A stretch of DNA of 64,000 bases from Harmonia axyridis. Its lineage: Eukaryota; Arthropoda; Insecta; Coleoptera; Coccinellidae. Shown here piece by piece: positions 47,840 through 59,804 of the stretch (its first letter is position 1; each line of letters begins with the position of its first letter). A program made the translations under genes and the position numbers. The stretch lies in NCBI RefSeq assembly GCF_914767665.1, contig NC_059503.1, positions 38,564,001-38,628,000 on the forward strand. The letters are read 5' to 3'. The notes below the pieces were generated by a model, which searched no databases, was not told the DNA's origin, and saw only the letters and a list, made by a program, of their open reading frames with translations.

Positions 47840-48264
47840 ACAAACGGCCGCAATACAACGAGAGACATGATACAGTGATTTTACAGCATGACAATGCTCG
47901 ACTACTGGTTGCGAAAGTGGTCAAGACATACTTGGAAACGTTGAAATATAGGAAGTCCTTTCTCATCCGCCGTATTCTCCAGACGTTGCTCCCTCGGACT
48001 ATCACTTGTTTCTATCAATGGCACACGGTCTGGATGACCAGCACTTCCGGTCTTATGAAGAAGTAAAAACTGGATCAAATCGTGCATCGTTTCAAAAAAT
48101 GAACAGTTTTATTAACATGAGATTCGTACGCTGCCCGAAAGATGGGAGATAGTGGTGGCCAGTGATGGACAATAGTTTGAATCATATATAACCAGTTTTC
48201 TACAAATGAAGCCTGGAATTTCGCAAAAAACGCAAGGAAAGGCAGAAGCAAACTTGTACGCCTA
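47840..48264 (+). pseudogene. mariner transposase, 3' part, with 3' terminal repeat
   Basis: C-terminal third of a mariner DD34D transposase. R-P-Q-Y-N-E-R-H-D-T-V-I-L-Q-H-D-N-A-R holds the second catalytic Asp, followed by V-A-K-V-V-K-T-Y-L-E-T-L-K. After frameshifts come the I-R-T-L-P-E-R-W-E and V-V-A-S-D-G end motifs (to about 48170). The 3' terminal repeat GGCAGAAGCAAACTTGTACGCCTA at 48241-48264 is the inverted, diverged partner of the 5' repeat seen at 61123 in another copy. The 5' two thirds are missing. Confidence 0.85.
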
Positions 48265-48495
48265 TGTAGATTTCACGTGCAGGACAGTACAGTTGAGGCC
48301 TATAAAAAATTTAGAGCAAATTTTTGTCTAATTCTTGCTACTTGAACTTGTTTTATGGATGTCATATTGCAATATTTAATATTTGAGGTATGTCAAATAA
48401 TCCAAATTAGAGAGTAATTATACCGCATATAATTGCGATGCAATAGACGATAGGTTCAAAAAAAATTACTCAAGAATATTGTTCCACATTATACA

Positions 48496-50192
48496 TACAG
48501 GGTGATTCCGGAGGAGACCGTTAGATTTTAGGAGAAGTTTACAATAGTCAAGACAGTTTCAAAACAATGTTGGTTTATGGTTGGGGGCCTTTATTGAGAG
48601 TCTACAGGATGATTTGTCCGATTCGACCGATTTTTCTTTTATTCATACCTTTGGTATGGCTCGACCAATATTGATGAAATTATCAGTGTGAAACAATATG
48701 ATTGTCTACTTTCAATAATTCTAACACTTCTTCAAAAATACAGGGTGGGAATTATAATAAGTTCAGATAAAATTTGCAGGTTGAAAAATCACCCTGTACA
48801 TTCCGTTTTCAAAAATTCACTACCTGCTTAAGATTCTACCATAAGTGTACATTACTGGAGCGTTTTTATTTTTTTGGCACACTCGTTTTTCTAGAAAAAA
48901 TTTTTGAAGATGAACAATATCGTTATTTCGCTCCAAAGCATTGAGAATATTCTTAACTAGATAGTAAAGCTGTATCGTCCAATGATACGAAGCTCTTCCG
49001 GAGTTCTAAAGTAGTTTTTGCAAATTCGAAATTCGTTTTCAATCACTCATATTCTGATGTATAAAATCATTTAATCCAGAAAATATCTTTATACGTACCT
49101 ACGTAAACCAAAAAATCTACAACAACTGATACAGAATAAACATTCGAAATATATCATGAAAGGCAAAACTGAGGATTAACACAAAATTCACATAGAATGG
49201 ACGAAATGATTTTTTTTGTTTTGGATACATAGTCGCGACCTTCTTATGAAATTTCCAATCGACCTTCTGATGAGGAATTGATTTTGCTTTAAGATTCCTC
49301 GAAAATAATTTCAACTAGGTGTTCTCTACTTCTAATTTCAACCTCAAATTCCTAATTCGGAACTAATTTGACGAGTACTAATAGACGGTTCCTCCTACAC
49401 CCGTTCAACAATTTGATTGGAAATTTCATTTTGAGTAGGCCTATCGATGTGCTCCGCCTTACTAGTATATAACCCATGGTCTTTAGAATAATGAAATACA
49501 TACTTGTTCAAAAGTACCTTTATTTGGTTAACGTCGTTGGGAAATGGTATTCCATTTTGGCTTCATTCCCGTTACAAAAATCATAAACAAAAATCAAATC
49601 TGCATATTCCGCATGAGTAAATAATTGGGGCATGTTGAAATACATTTCTTGTAACAGATTATTTATTTAATATTCTCATTCTGTGGTTCACTGTGATGGT
49701 AACCATGGATCTTAACGAACTTGATTCAAATTAAGATTTAAGTTTCATGGAAAATTTTCCATTTGATAAAACTATTTTTCATCATTCGGAAGAGCTTTGT
49801 ATTAATGGACGATACAGATGAAAACGCTCCAGTTATGTAAACTTATGGTAGAAGCTGAAGCAGACAGCAAATTTTTGAAAACGGAATGTACAGGGTGTTT
49901 TTTAAACCTTCAAATTTATTCTGAACTAATCATAATTCCCACCCTGTATTTTCGGGAAAGTGTTGGAATTATTGAAAGTAGACAATCATATTGTATTACA
50001 CTGAAAATTTCATCAATATTGATCGAGCCATACGAAAGGTATAAATAAAACAAAAATCGGTAGAATCGGACAAATCACCCTGTAAACTCTCAATAAAGGC
50101 CCCCAACCATAAACCAAACATTGTTTCGAAACTGCCTTGACTAGTGTAAACTTCTCCCAAAATCTGACGGTCTCCTCCGGAATCACCCTGTA
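48496..50192. mobile_element. 1.7-kb foldback element with nested CAGGGTG units
   Basis: TACAGGGTGATTCCGGAGGAGACCG is mirrored by CGGTCTCCTCCGGAATCACCCTGTA at 50168-50192. The arms extend about 500 bp with high similarity (GGTTTATGGTTGGGGGCC; GATTGTCTACTTTCAATAATTC). In each arm a 60-80-bp unit is itself bounded by CAGGGTG and CACCCTGTA (about 48740-48800 and 49888-49950). Short frames inside are mirror images of each other and non-coding. Confidence 0.88.
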
Positions 50193-52542
50193 TAGATCGA
50201 TGAACAGTAGATCAAGAGAAATCGTAGAACATCTCAATTACACATTAGGCAACAACAACTGCCCCATTTTTTTTCAATTCATACGGTTCCATATGTCTTT
50301 TCAAAGTTGAAAATCGCCCTATTTTGGCCTGGATTTCAAAGCCACAATAAAACGTGATTTTGAGGAAAGAAATGTTACTCATTTAGCGTCTATGGATTTC
50401 AGGTGTGACTAAATGGCGAAGGCAACATAACGCATTCGCCATTTAGCGACCATAAATGAAAATCTTGAGGTGGGGTTATCCCTCAGAGTAATAAATACAG
50501 ATAGCAGGGCATTTTCAGTAAGCAAATAATGTTCCCAATATGAACTATCAAATTTGACATGAAGCGCGCGGAAATGAAAACATATCAGTGATACGATATT
50601 TCACTCAATTCGCGAGTTTCTCCATAAAGAATGCACTTTTCATGTCCCATAGGGAATCAACGTTTTATTTCAACTCAAAATATATTGCAATGAATACCTC
50701 AATATTTCAGAACTTCAGAAAACAAACTTCAAGCGCACCAAACGACGTGAAACAACGGATGACACTAGGAGAGCAATAGTTGCCAAACCTTGGATTTCAG
50801 TAGTTAGTTACAGAAAATAATACATATTCTGCATACTATGAACTCAACAATTAGAAAAAATATCGGATTCCAAATATTCAAATTTGCTTATTTAATTGGG
50901 AATCATTCAAATAAATATATTTCATTGAATATGATATTCATTCATGATGATATAGTAAAATTGTGTATTTGAAAATATATCACAATGGGGACATGTAAGA
51001 ATTGCGTATACTCCCTCTATCTATGATTATTACTCTATGCGTCATTCCATATATTTATATATTATTAGTTTTTGGCAAAAAATTCGTAAAATACAATAAT
51101 GCAACATTGTCAGCGTTTTTGCAAATACTATTTTATTAATCTTCGTATGATATTTTTCACTCATTGAGAAAATCCCAAAACGAAATAAATTAAAAAATCT
51201 TGAGTAAATGACAGGTGATGGTCAACCTTGTAGTGACTGAGGATGAAAAGAATATCGAATAAGGATTTGCAAATGGTGCCTTCTTCATGGACAATTAAAT
51301 TCAATAATTTGTATAGAAAATAAATTGAAAAATCTGAACAAATGGGTTTATATGATAACAGGGTTAAAGTTCATATATACACAGAAATAGACCAATGATC
51401 TTCAAAAAAAATTATAACAAATCATTTAAGTCTACATCAAGGTTCTTATCCGAACTGGTTCGAAAAATGTATTCATCGTTAATCTATGAGGGAACTGCAG
51501 GTTTGACATAATATTCAACATTCGAACCGATTTCTCCATCTAAATTTTCTATGAAAAATTTCAGCATCTTCAACCTTCAATATCTATACTCTTCTGCTCA
51601 TCATCATTTCCAATGTGTAGTTTTTACGAAAGTTAGATTAACGAGACTATTTTTGGAAATATCCACTCAAAACTTGAGATACCATGAAAGAAATTATTCT
51701 CAATTTGATACAAAATGCTTGAACCGTTTCCATTAATAAATATTAGCACCACTCTTCAACATATTAGGTATATATTGGACTCATATTGTGAATTTATTCG
51801 AGATGCAGGGCTATTAGAGGGAGGACAAAAAAATTTACTAAAATCCGAGACCTTATCACCAAAATCGATGTAAAGATTAATAAAGATTCGATAAACTGGT
51901 AGGTACATAACAAAAAAGTACACTCACAAAAAACACCTTGAATCTCGCAAACAAAGCGTTTGCGGACCCATGTATATATAGACTTTCTTCCTGAAATTGT
52001 CTCAATATTTGAATATTTTGACATACTCATGTTCCATCCTGTAGAGGTATATACGATATGTGATTTAATTTCAAGTCATAGGTATCAGTTAGGTAATATA
52101 GTTGAAAGGTTTCGATATTATGGTCTGCCTGAAATTCGACATGAACATTCTAGGAATAATTTTGAGAGGAAAACCGAATTTAACTATAGTAGTTATCACA
52201 TTTTGAACCTAAAATGAAAGACAAGCATTTAATAAGTACTTTTGACAACGATGCGGTCATCTTTAGAAACTAAACATTACACTAGTCAACCAAGGGGTTC
52301 CAAACAACCCCCATTTCATATTAACCCTACTTCCAATCAGATTAATCAATACATCTCCACTTCGACTAGTGTTCTCTTTTACAACGAGAACCATAAATAA
52401 TGAACCGCAAATGGATTTTTGGTGAAAGTTCTTTTTCTTCTGAATAAACACATGAAACAGATACCTATATAATTCATTCGAGAGTTCATATTATTTTCGG
52501 ATTTTGCATGTCAACTGATTAGACCGTGTTTTTTCTTTGCAG
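50193..52542. other. about 2.3 kb without a supported gene
   Basis: AT-rich. It contains a partial element arm at 51905-52043. The open frames are not recognised. Confidence 0.45.
51905..52043. repeat. partial arm of the TCCCTAAATT-end CAGGGTG family
   Basis: Shares AAACACC(C)TxxATCTCGxAAACAAAGCGTTT, GGxCCATG and ACTTTCTTCCTGAAATTxT with 31790-31906 and 35620-35736, then ends near CATCCTGTAGAGGTAT. Confidence 0.6.
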
Positions 52543-52571
52543 ATAAATCAGTGAAATCCAAATGGGCACAG
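52543..52571 (+). other. candidate 29-nt exon carrying a start codon
   Basis: A long pyrimidine tract and TTTGCAG (acceptor AG at 52541-52542) precede 29 bases that include ATCCAAATGGGCACAG, followed by a donor GTACGT (52572-52577). The ATG context (CAAATGG) is good for an insect start. It would be the first coding exon of a plus-strand host gene (M-G-T, phase 1) whose remaining exons lie outside the window or were not recognised. It rests only on splice-site consensus, so moderate to low confidence. Confidence 0.35.
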
Positions 52572-53747
52572 GTACGTTGATCTAACGTTTTGTGATGGTG
52601 GGGTAATCAACCTTTCATTATTAGTAAGAATAATACAGGAAATAACGTCAATTATATCAATATTGAACGTGGTTTTTAAACGTACAATAACGGTTTTATG
52701 ATATCAACAGTATTTATATATTTCAGTATTTTGCATAGCAAAAAATTGACGCGTATGAATTATTCTAGTTATATTTTAGTACATTATGAAATTCCAAACG
52801 TGAACTGACAATTACAGCGTGTTATAGGTGACTTTGCTGGACTAGCAGAGAGTCACTACTAATCTATATATAGGGAAATAGAGTGAGCAACCACTTGAGT
52901 AAATGTGTGTAAAGAAAATCACGTTTTCATGAGTGTGTATTTGAGATTGAATTTTTAGAATTGTCAAAAAAGTATTTTATTTGAGAATTGTACAGAGGAA
53001 CACCGAATTAAAGGCTTAAAAAGTTATTTCCATCTTATTTGCAGGTTTGTTATTATATTATTATTGTTAATAAATCTCCTATATTTGCAGAGAAACGCAC
53101 TCAAGTCTTGATTCAATTCAAATATAGAACCCATTGTTTGTGTAAAATGTTGGACATAAATAAATATTGGTCTTCAAATATCTCCCTTGTAATTAATCAA
53201 CAATAGGAAATCACAGCTCAAGGACCGGTGAAACACCAAAAAATAACAAAAATCCTCATTAATTAAATTTGCCAACGTTTCGAATTTTTATTGATATGAA
53301 AAAAAATCACTAAAATTAATGTCACCTCATTAGAGGAATAGAAAACAATAACAAAAAAAGTCTCTGAAATTATTCAGAGTCATTTCTTGGACATTGGACA
53401 AATCGAAAATATAACTCACAAACTCACACCGACACAACTTATTTTGCCTATTTCTTTTATTGGGATTATTATTGAGTGGAAATTATTAAATGAATGCTTT
53501 GTCACAAGAAAGTAAATTTCAATATAAGTAGAAATGAAACTATTTCAGATTTTGGGATGGAAAATATTGAATATCCAAATTAGAAAAGTTCAAAAAACTT
53601 CACTATGTTTATGCAATCTATTATTTTCTATGTTGATATATTCAAACCCCATGTTTTTGATTTAATTTTTATTCGATTTGAATTCACCATCATTGTTTAA
53701 CAAAAAACATTCGCAACTATTAAAGACGGGTGGGTAGACTCTATATG
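52572..53747. other. no recognised gene
   Basis: AT-rich. Nothing supported. Confidence 0.5.
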
Positions 53748-55289
53748 TACGGGGTGGGCAAATAAGCGAGTTAAGCGGCTATATCTCAGGATTCACTCAT
53801 CGTAGAGACTTGCGATAAAAAAATTTAAAACTAAAGTGCACAAGAGAACACACTGGAAATTTTTTTGAAGTTCTTACCTCTACCGCTAGGGGGCGTAATA
53901 GCTACCGTCGAAGAGAAAAATGAATTTTACTCGAAATTGTTTCATATGAAGTTGAAGAGAAAATATCATCACTGTAATCCTTGGAAAATACTCTATCTTT
54001 TTGAATTGTCACTTTCGATTTTACGACATCAAATAAGGGTAGGTGAAAGGGAGACATCTGACTGATTGAAATGCCTGTAACTTCAGTTTGGCTCAAAATT
54101 TTGAGCAAATTAGATCTCGTCTAAGAGATAATATCTTGTTGATTGAGGACAAAATATACTCATTGTAAATTTGTTTTTGCTGCTTTCGATAGGGGGCGCT
54201 ATGTCCGAAGTTCATTGTTTCGTTCATTTTACTCCTAAATTTCGAATGTAATGATAGGATTTTCTTAACAGAAACAGAAATTCCATCAAATTTGCATGAA
54301 AAAACATACAAGTCGCAGAGCGATAATTTCAGGCGTTCTGAAGTTATGGCCGAAAGAAGATATTCTTCAACTGATGGACTGCGAAAAACCAAATTGTGTC
54401 TTTAAGTTCTGAAAGAAACAGAAATCCCATCAAATTTGTATGAAAAAATCAAAGGGTCGCAAAGCGATAGCTTCAGGCGTTCTGGAGTTATAGCGGAAAG
54501 AAGACACAATTTAGTTTTGCAGTGCATCAGTTGAAGAATTTCTTTTATCGTTCATAACTGCAAAAGGCCTGAAGCTATCGCTTTGCGACCTTTTGGTTTT
54601 TTCATACAAATTTGATGGGATTTCTGTTTCTGTCAGTTCTTAAAACACAATTTGATTTTTCGCAGTGCATCAGTTGAAGAATATCTTCTGTCAGCCATAA
54701 CTTCAGAACGCATTAAATTATCGCTTTGTGACCTTAAGGTGTTTTCATGAAAATTTGATGGAATTTCTGTTTCTGTTGAGAAAATCCTATCATTACTTTT
54801 GAAATTTCGCAGTAAAATGAACAGAACAATGAACTTATGACTTAGCGCCCCCTATTGAAAGCAGCAAAAACAAATTTATCATGACTATATTTTGTCCTCA
54901 ATCAACAAGATATTATTTTTCAGACGAGATCTAATTTGCTCAAAAATGTTGAGCCAAACTGAAGTTACAGGCATTTCACTCAGTCAGATTTCTTCCTTTC
55001 CCCTACCCTTATTTGATGTCGTAAAATCGAAAGTGACAATTCAAAAAGATAGAGAATTTTACAAGGATTAGAGTGATGATATTTTTTCTTCAACTTCATA
55101 TGAAACATTTTCGAGTAAAATTCATTTTTCTACTCGACGATAGCTATTACGCCCCCTTGCGGTAGAGGTATGAACTTCAAAACAATTTCCAGTGTGTTTT
55201 CTTGTACACTTTAGTCGTAAAAATTTTTACCGCAAGTCTCTACGATCCTGAGATATAGCCGCTTACCTCGCTTATTTGCCCACCCTGTA
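53748..55289. mobile_element. 1.54-kb foldback element
   Basis: TACGGGGTGGGCAAATAAGCGAG is mirrored by CTCGCTTATTTGCCCACCCTGTA. The two arms of roughly 700 bp align almost throughout (GCGGCTATATCTCAG, TAGGGGGCG, GATATTATCTTGTTG-like blocks, AGATCTCGTC). Inner repeats near 54290-54780 carry several mirrored copies of a block with GATAGCTTCAGGCGTTCTG and CCATCAAATTTGxATGAAAA. No coding capacity. A solo right arm lies 1.2 kb downstream. Confidence 0.88.
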
Positions 55290-56472
55290 CAGTATCAGCC
55301 CGTGTTCCTTTCCGAATACTCCCAATTTCATCCACAAAACAGTGAATCTCTTTTGACAACCTCGGCACGATATTGATATGCGACATACGTGAAACTTTCA
55401 CTCGATTCGCCAAATCTCTTCAACATCCCACACGATCTCCGAAACTTTTTTCTCTCTCGGAACAGCTTTGTCCGTCGCCATACCCATTTCAATCAATCAC
55501 CGGAAATCTGGGCTGTTAATCCTCCATATCCCTGTTCCGGACCTAGCGGGACTATTAACAACTTCGGCCCCTTTGTGAACCGTCCATCTTCGACGGGTCC
55601 GAGGCTGTATATTACGGTTAGTGTCAAAGCCAAATATTTTCAATTTCATTCAAGAGATATCCACGGCATTCGGCGGTGTGTTTCATGATTCAATCCTGAT
55701 AACATGCGGGATTACTAGAAGCACGGAATGAGGAAACAGGGCTTCGCTCTTGTATCTCAGCATTGTCGGAGTTTATGAATAAGTTATGGCCTAGATTTCG
55801 CTCGTCCTACATTTCTGGGGTGTTCTGTGGATACGATGAGTGATTCCACATAATTGAACTAGTAGTTATATCACGTTTCCGGGTGTTAAGGAAAATGAAA
55901 TGTAATAAGATTCTCTCCTGACTGCTATTCGTACTATAATAATAAAAAAATACATTCATTAATTCCTTTAGGCATTATATAATTGTGCAAAAAAAATTGT
56001 AATCAAACAACATATTTTGTAGATCTTATCAAATTTGCTCAAAAATAACGTCTGGTGTATGTGTATTGATCAGAATTATCCTAAAAATCACCCTATGTGT
56101 TAAATGTAAATTTTTGAATATGTTGGAAACAAAACTTGCATTCCATTCCATTCTTATGAACTTTCGATGCAGCCTAAAAAACCAATTTATATGAAATAAG
56201 AGGAGAAATAATATCAAATAAAACAAAAAAAAAGTTTCATATACTCGTAACGTTAACGAAAAAGGACAGTAGTTCTCCATATCAGCCGTGAGTTAGCAGC
56301 GACACAGAGAAGACTTCCCCACACACGTACAAGAGCAAACGGAACGGTGCGCAAGAGTTATCAAACGAGTACATTATTGTCCTTCACAGAACAAATCAAA
56401 TCATGTAGTCACTACAACCTTCGAAAAAATATTATAACTTATCGTTTTCCCTATTTATGTGTTGAATTCAAT
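55290..56472. other. no recognised gene; GC-richer 55310-55760
   Basis: The plus frame 55389-55688 (99 codons) is open within the GC-richer islet but unrecognised. The rest is AT-rich. Confidence 0.4.
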
Positions 56473-56907
56473 TCAAAAACAAATCTATCATGAGTATATT
56501 TTGTCCTCAATCAACAAGATATTATCTTTCAGACGAGATCTAATTTGCTCAAAAATGTTGAGCCATTTAGAAGTTACAAGCATTTCAATCAGTCAGATTT
56601 CTCCCTATCACTCAACCTTATTTGATGTCGTAAAATCGAGAGTGACAATTCCAAAATATAAAGAACTTTCTAAGGATTACAGTGATGATATTTTTTTTTT
56701 CAACTTCATATGAAACATTTTCGAGTAAAATTCATTTTTCTACTCGACGGTAGCTATTACGCCCCCTAGCGATAGAGGTATGAACTTCAAAACAATTTCC
56801 AGTGTGTTTTCTTATACACTTTAGTAGTAAAAATTTTTACCGCAAGTCTCTACGATGAGTGGATTCTGAGATATAGCCGCTTACCTCGCTTATTTGCCCA
56901 CCCTGTA
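56473..56907. repeat. solo right arm of the 53.7-55.3 kb foldback
   Basis: About 435 bp nearly identical to 54865-55289, from AAACAAATCTATCATGA to TTATTTGCCCACCCTGTA. No left arm. Confidence 0.88.
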
Positions 56908-57229
56908 CAAACATCGAGCGGCGGAAGTGACAACTCAAACGTCACACATGCCGAAAATGAAAATCATATAAGCATTGGACATCCCGTTGTAATTGGCAAG
57001 CTACGATGAGATGGACATAGAAGTCCCCTGCTTTCAGGAAAGCCAGGAAAGAAAGAAAAATTACCTCGAAAACACTGCCTTTTTAACCCCCTGCCATCAA
57101 TTTGCATCAGGCTCAAGAATATTTCATCAGTCGAACATCTCCATATCCAACCCAACTTATTTAGGTAACCATATACGCTATTTTGGCGATGTTTAAACTC
57201 TACTGATTTGCAACCAAATATCCTTCAGA

Positions 57230-57475
57230 TGACGTGAGCCTTCTGGAAGAATGGTGCTGTAAATGGCTTATCAAAGTAATCCCAAAAACACGATGCTCTT
57301 CTCTTATCACGGAGATAAAATTCTGTTGACCAACTCCAAATGTACCGACAAGATAAATCCCTGTGAATCTGAGATAAAATAGTTGTCATCTTGGATAAAA
57401 AGCTTACATTGATCTGGCACCTGGACTAGGCCACTCGAGAGGTTAAAATTGAGCTAGCCAAATTGTCGTCTCAGC
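57230..57475 (+). pseudogene. LINE reverse transcriptase fragment (Jockey-like thumb region)
   Basis: The plus frame gives L-L-E-E-W-C-C-K-W-L-I-K-V and T-R-C-S-S-L-I-T, the usual pattern downstream of the catalytic box (a helix with W-x-x-K-W-x-I-K-x-N and then a basic strand). Traces continue to about 57470. Stops and frame changes are present. Not related in detail to the other LINE pieces here. Confidence 0.5.
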
Positions 57476-58633
57476 AACATGTCCGACCAGATCAGACTTC
57501 GTTAGTGAATGAAGCACTGTTCTACTCAATCTCCCCACGAAAATCTTGTTTATTTTTTCACAAAAAGTGATAGGAAATCCCATTTCTCGCCATTTAAGCC
57601 TTTTCATGTTGGTTAAACAATAACAAGTAAATTCCAATTAGCAGGATAGGTTTAGTGGGTAGGTCGAGTAGTCAACACTGATAAATCATTCATAAGGTAA
57701 AAGTCGACAATCAGATCAGAGGAATCCATGGTTGAATTACAATCTACGAACTGAACACTAATGAAGATTCTTACCGCAGTTCGAAGGATCCTCAGGTGAA
57801 AAACCAACTAAAGCTATTATAATGCACATAATTTTTCAGTTAAAATGAAGTGTTTATTTTTGTCATCTTTTGGTTCGATTTGAATTTGATACTCTTGTAT
57901 TGAATTTACAATTGTGATTATGCGATCAAGTAAGACGAATTGTTGTATTACTTCGAGAAATTTTTTCTCTCTATATCATCTTCCCGCATTTTCTAGCATC
58001 GGGTGGATATCAGAAAAGTCACTAAAATCAATGTTATTTTTGAAATATTCAATCCAGGATGAAATGATTCACATAAAGTCTAGTTAAACTCAAAAGTTTT
58101 TCTGAAAATAAGAAAAAAATTTCTGCATTTGTTGCCAAGAGGGTATATCTTGATTACAGGTTGCTAGGCCAGAGGCAGTGAATTATTTTGCCAAATTGCT
58201 CATCGACTTTTACATAATAATGCATTCACAACACAATAATCGAGAACCGGAAATAATAAAATTTCATAATCACTAAAAAATAGAACTCATCGAATATAAA
58301 CGTTCAATCAGTTAATTATGTATTTATCATAATGCTTCACATATTAGTGAAATTGCTATTCACTAAAACATATGTAGTAGAGATCACTCTCATATGAACG
58401 CCATTCTTGAAATTCATCGATCAGGAAAAAGTTAAATTATTACTTAATTAGAAAAGTTAGAACTTATTTGTTTTACTAGGCAGCAAAGAAGTACATTGAC
58501 TGCCGCGGCTTATAGGAATTCAGCTAAGGCGATCAATCTATTTTGCAGCCGAGTAAAGCATAAACATTTTTTTCCGTTTTTTTATGAGTATTTTGTTCCA
58601 TATATATTTAGGTGAAAAAAAAGTTTAATATAG
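57476..58633. other. no recognised gene
   Basis: AT-rich. Nothing supported. Confidence 0.5.
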
Positions 58634-59804
58634 TACTGTGCATCCCATTTTGGGTGAGACAGCCAGGTTTCTCGCTTGTTATTTAAGATAGAGCCTTGCG
58701 GTTTTCACGTTCCTGTCCTACTTTTTCGTGAAACTCAAGTTGGTCTAATCAGATTGTGCATAACTGATTCCGTTCAAAAGATACAGGGTGATTTTGGAAA
58801 TTGATACTTTTCGGACCCTTCCTTTATCTCCGAAATTATTAGAAATAATGCTGAGCTGAAAACTACGCCTGAATCAGAATTCTGCGTAGAATCCAGTGAC
58901 GTACTCAATATTTTTTTTCGGGGTATGGTTTTGAAGATTCAACACAAACCTTTATTTTTTTTAATGGAACACCCTATATATCATTACTTCGTTGAATTCG
59001 TTATTTTTTCCCTTCAAAATGATATATGATACTATGTAGGTAGGATGTTCAGAAATGTAAAAAAAAAAACTAAAACGTCAAATAATGATGATTTTTTGTA
59101 AATGGGCCATGAATTTTCTATGTTTCAATAAGAGGATTATTACTTTCGATTTTTAAAAGTAGTAGGTCATTGATGACACAAACATCCTTGTTGTTATTAT
59201 GGCTACTATGCATTTGGGAGCATTGTTTTATCAAGTAGGCATTGGAGGGAAAAAACCAATCTGATCTAGCTGTCATCGCTATAAATTATTGTTATCATTA
59301 TTGATTCTTTTTTTCTATGGGAAATCCATTGCCCATTAATATAAAATCATTATTAATTGATGTTTTAGTGTTTTTTTTAAATTTCTGAACATCCTACCTA
59401 CATAGTGTCATATGTCATTTTGAAGGGAAAAAAATAGCAAATTCAACGAAGTAATGATACACATGGTGTTCTTCAAAAAAAAACATAAGTTTGTGTTGAA
59501 TCTTCAAAACCATACCCCGAAAAAAAATATTGAGTACGCCACTGGATTCTACGCAGAATTCTGATTCAGACGTAGTTTCTACCTCAGCATTATTTCTACT
59601 AACTTCGGAGATAAAGAAGGGGTCCGAAAAGTATCAATTTCCAAAATCACCCTGTATCTTTTGAACGGAAACAGTTATGCACAATCTGATTAGACCAACT
59701 TGAGTTTCACGAAAAAGTAGGACAGGAACGTGAAAACCGCAAGGCTCTATCTTAAATAACAAGCGAGAAACCTGGCTGTCTCACCCAAAATGGGATGCAC
59801 TGTA
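58634..59804. mobile_element. two-tier 1.17-kb foldback element
   Basis: The outer arms of about 148 bp (TACTGTGCATCCCATTTTGGG at 58634 and its mirror ending at 59804) are nearly identical and contain GAGACAGCCAGGTTTCTCGC. They enclose an inner palindrome that itself starts TACAGGGTGATTTTGG (58782) and ends CCAAAATCACCCTGTA (59656). The inner arms keep TAGAATCCAGTGxCGT, GGGGTATGGTTTTGAAG and GATGTTCAGAAAT. No coding content. Confidence 0.88.

Noticed and set aside
53902..54392. Open frames inside the 1.5-kb foldback
   Set aside because: The mirrored arm gives unrelated or broken frames; no selection for coding is apparent.
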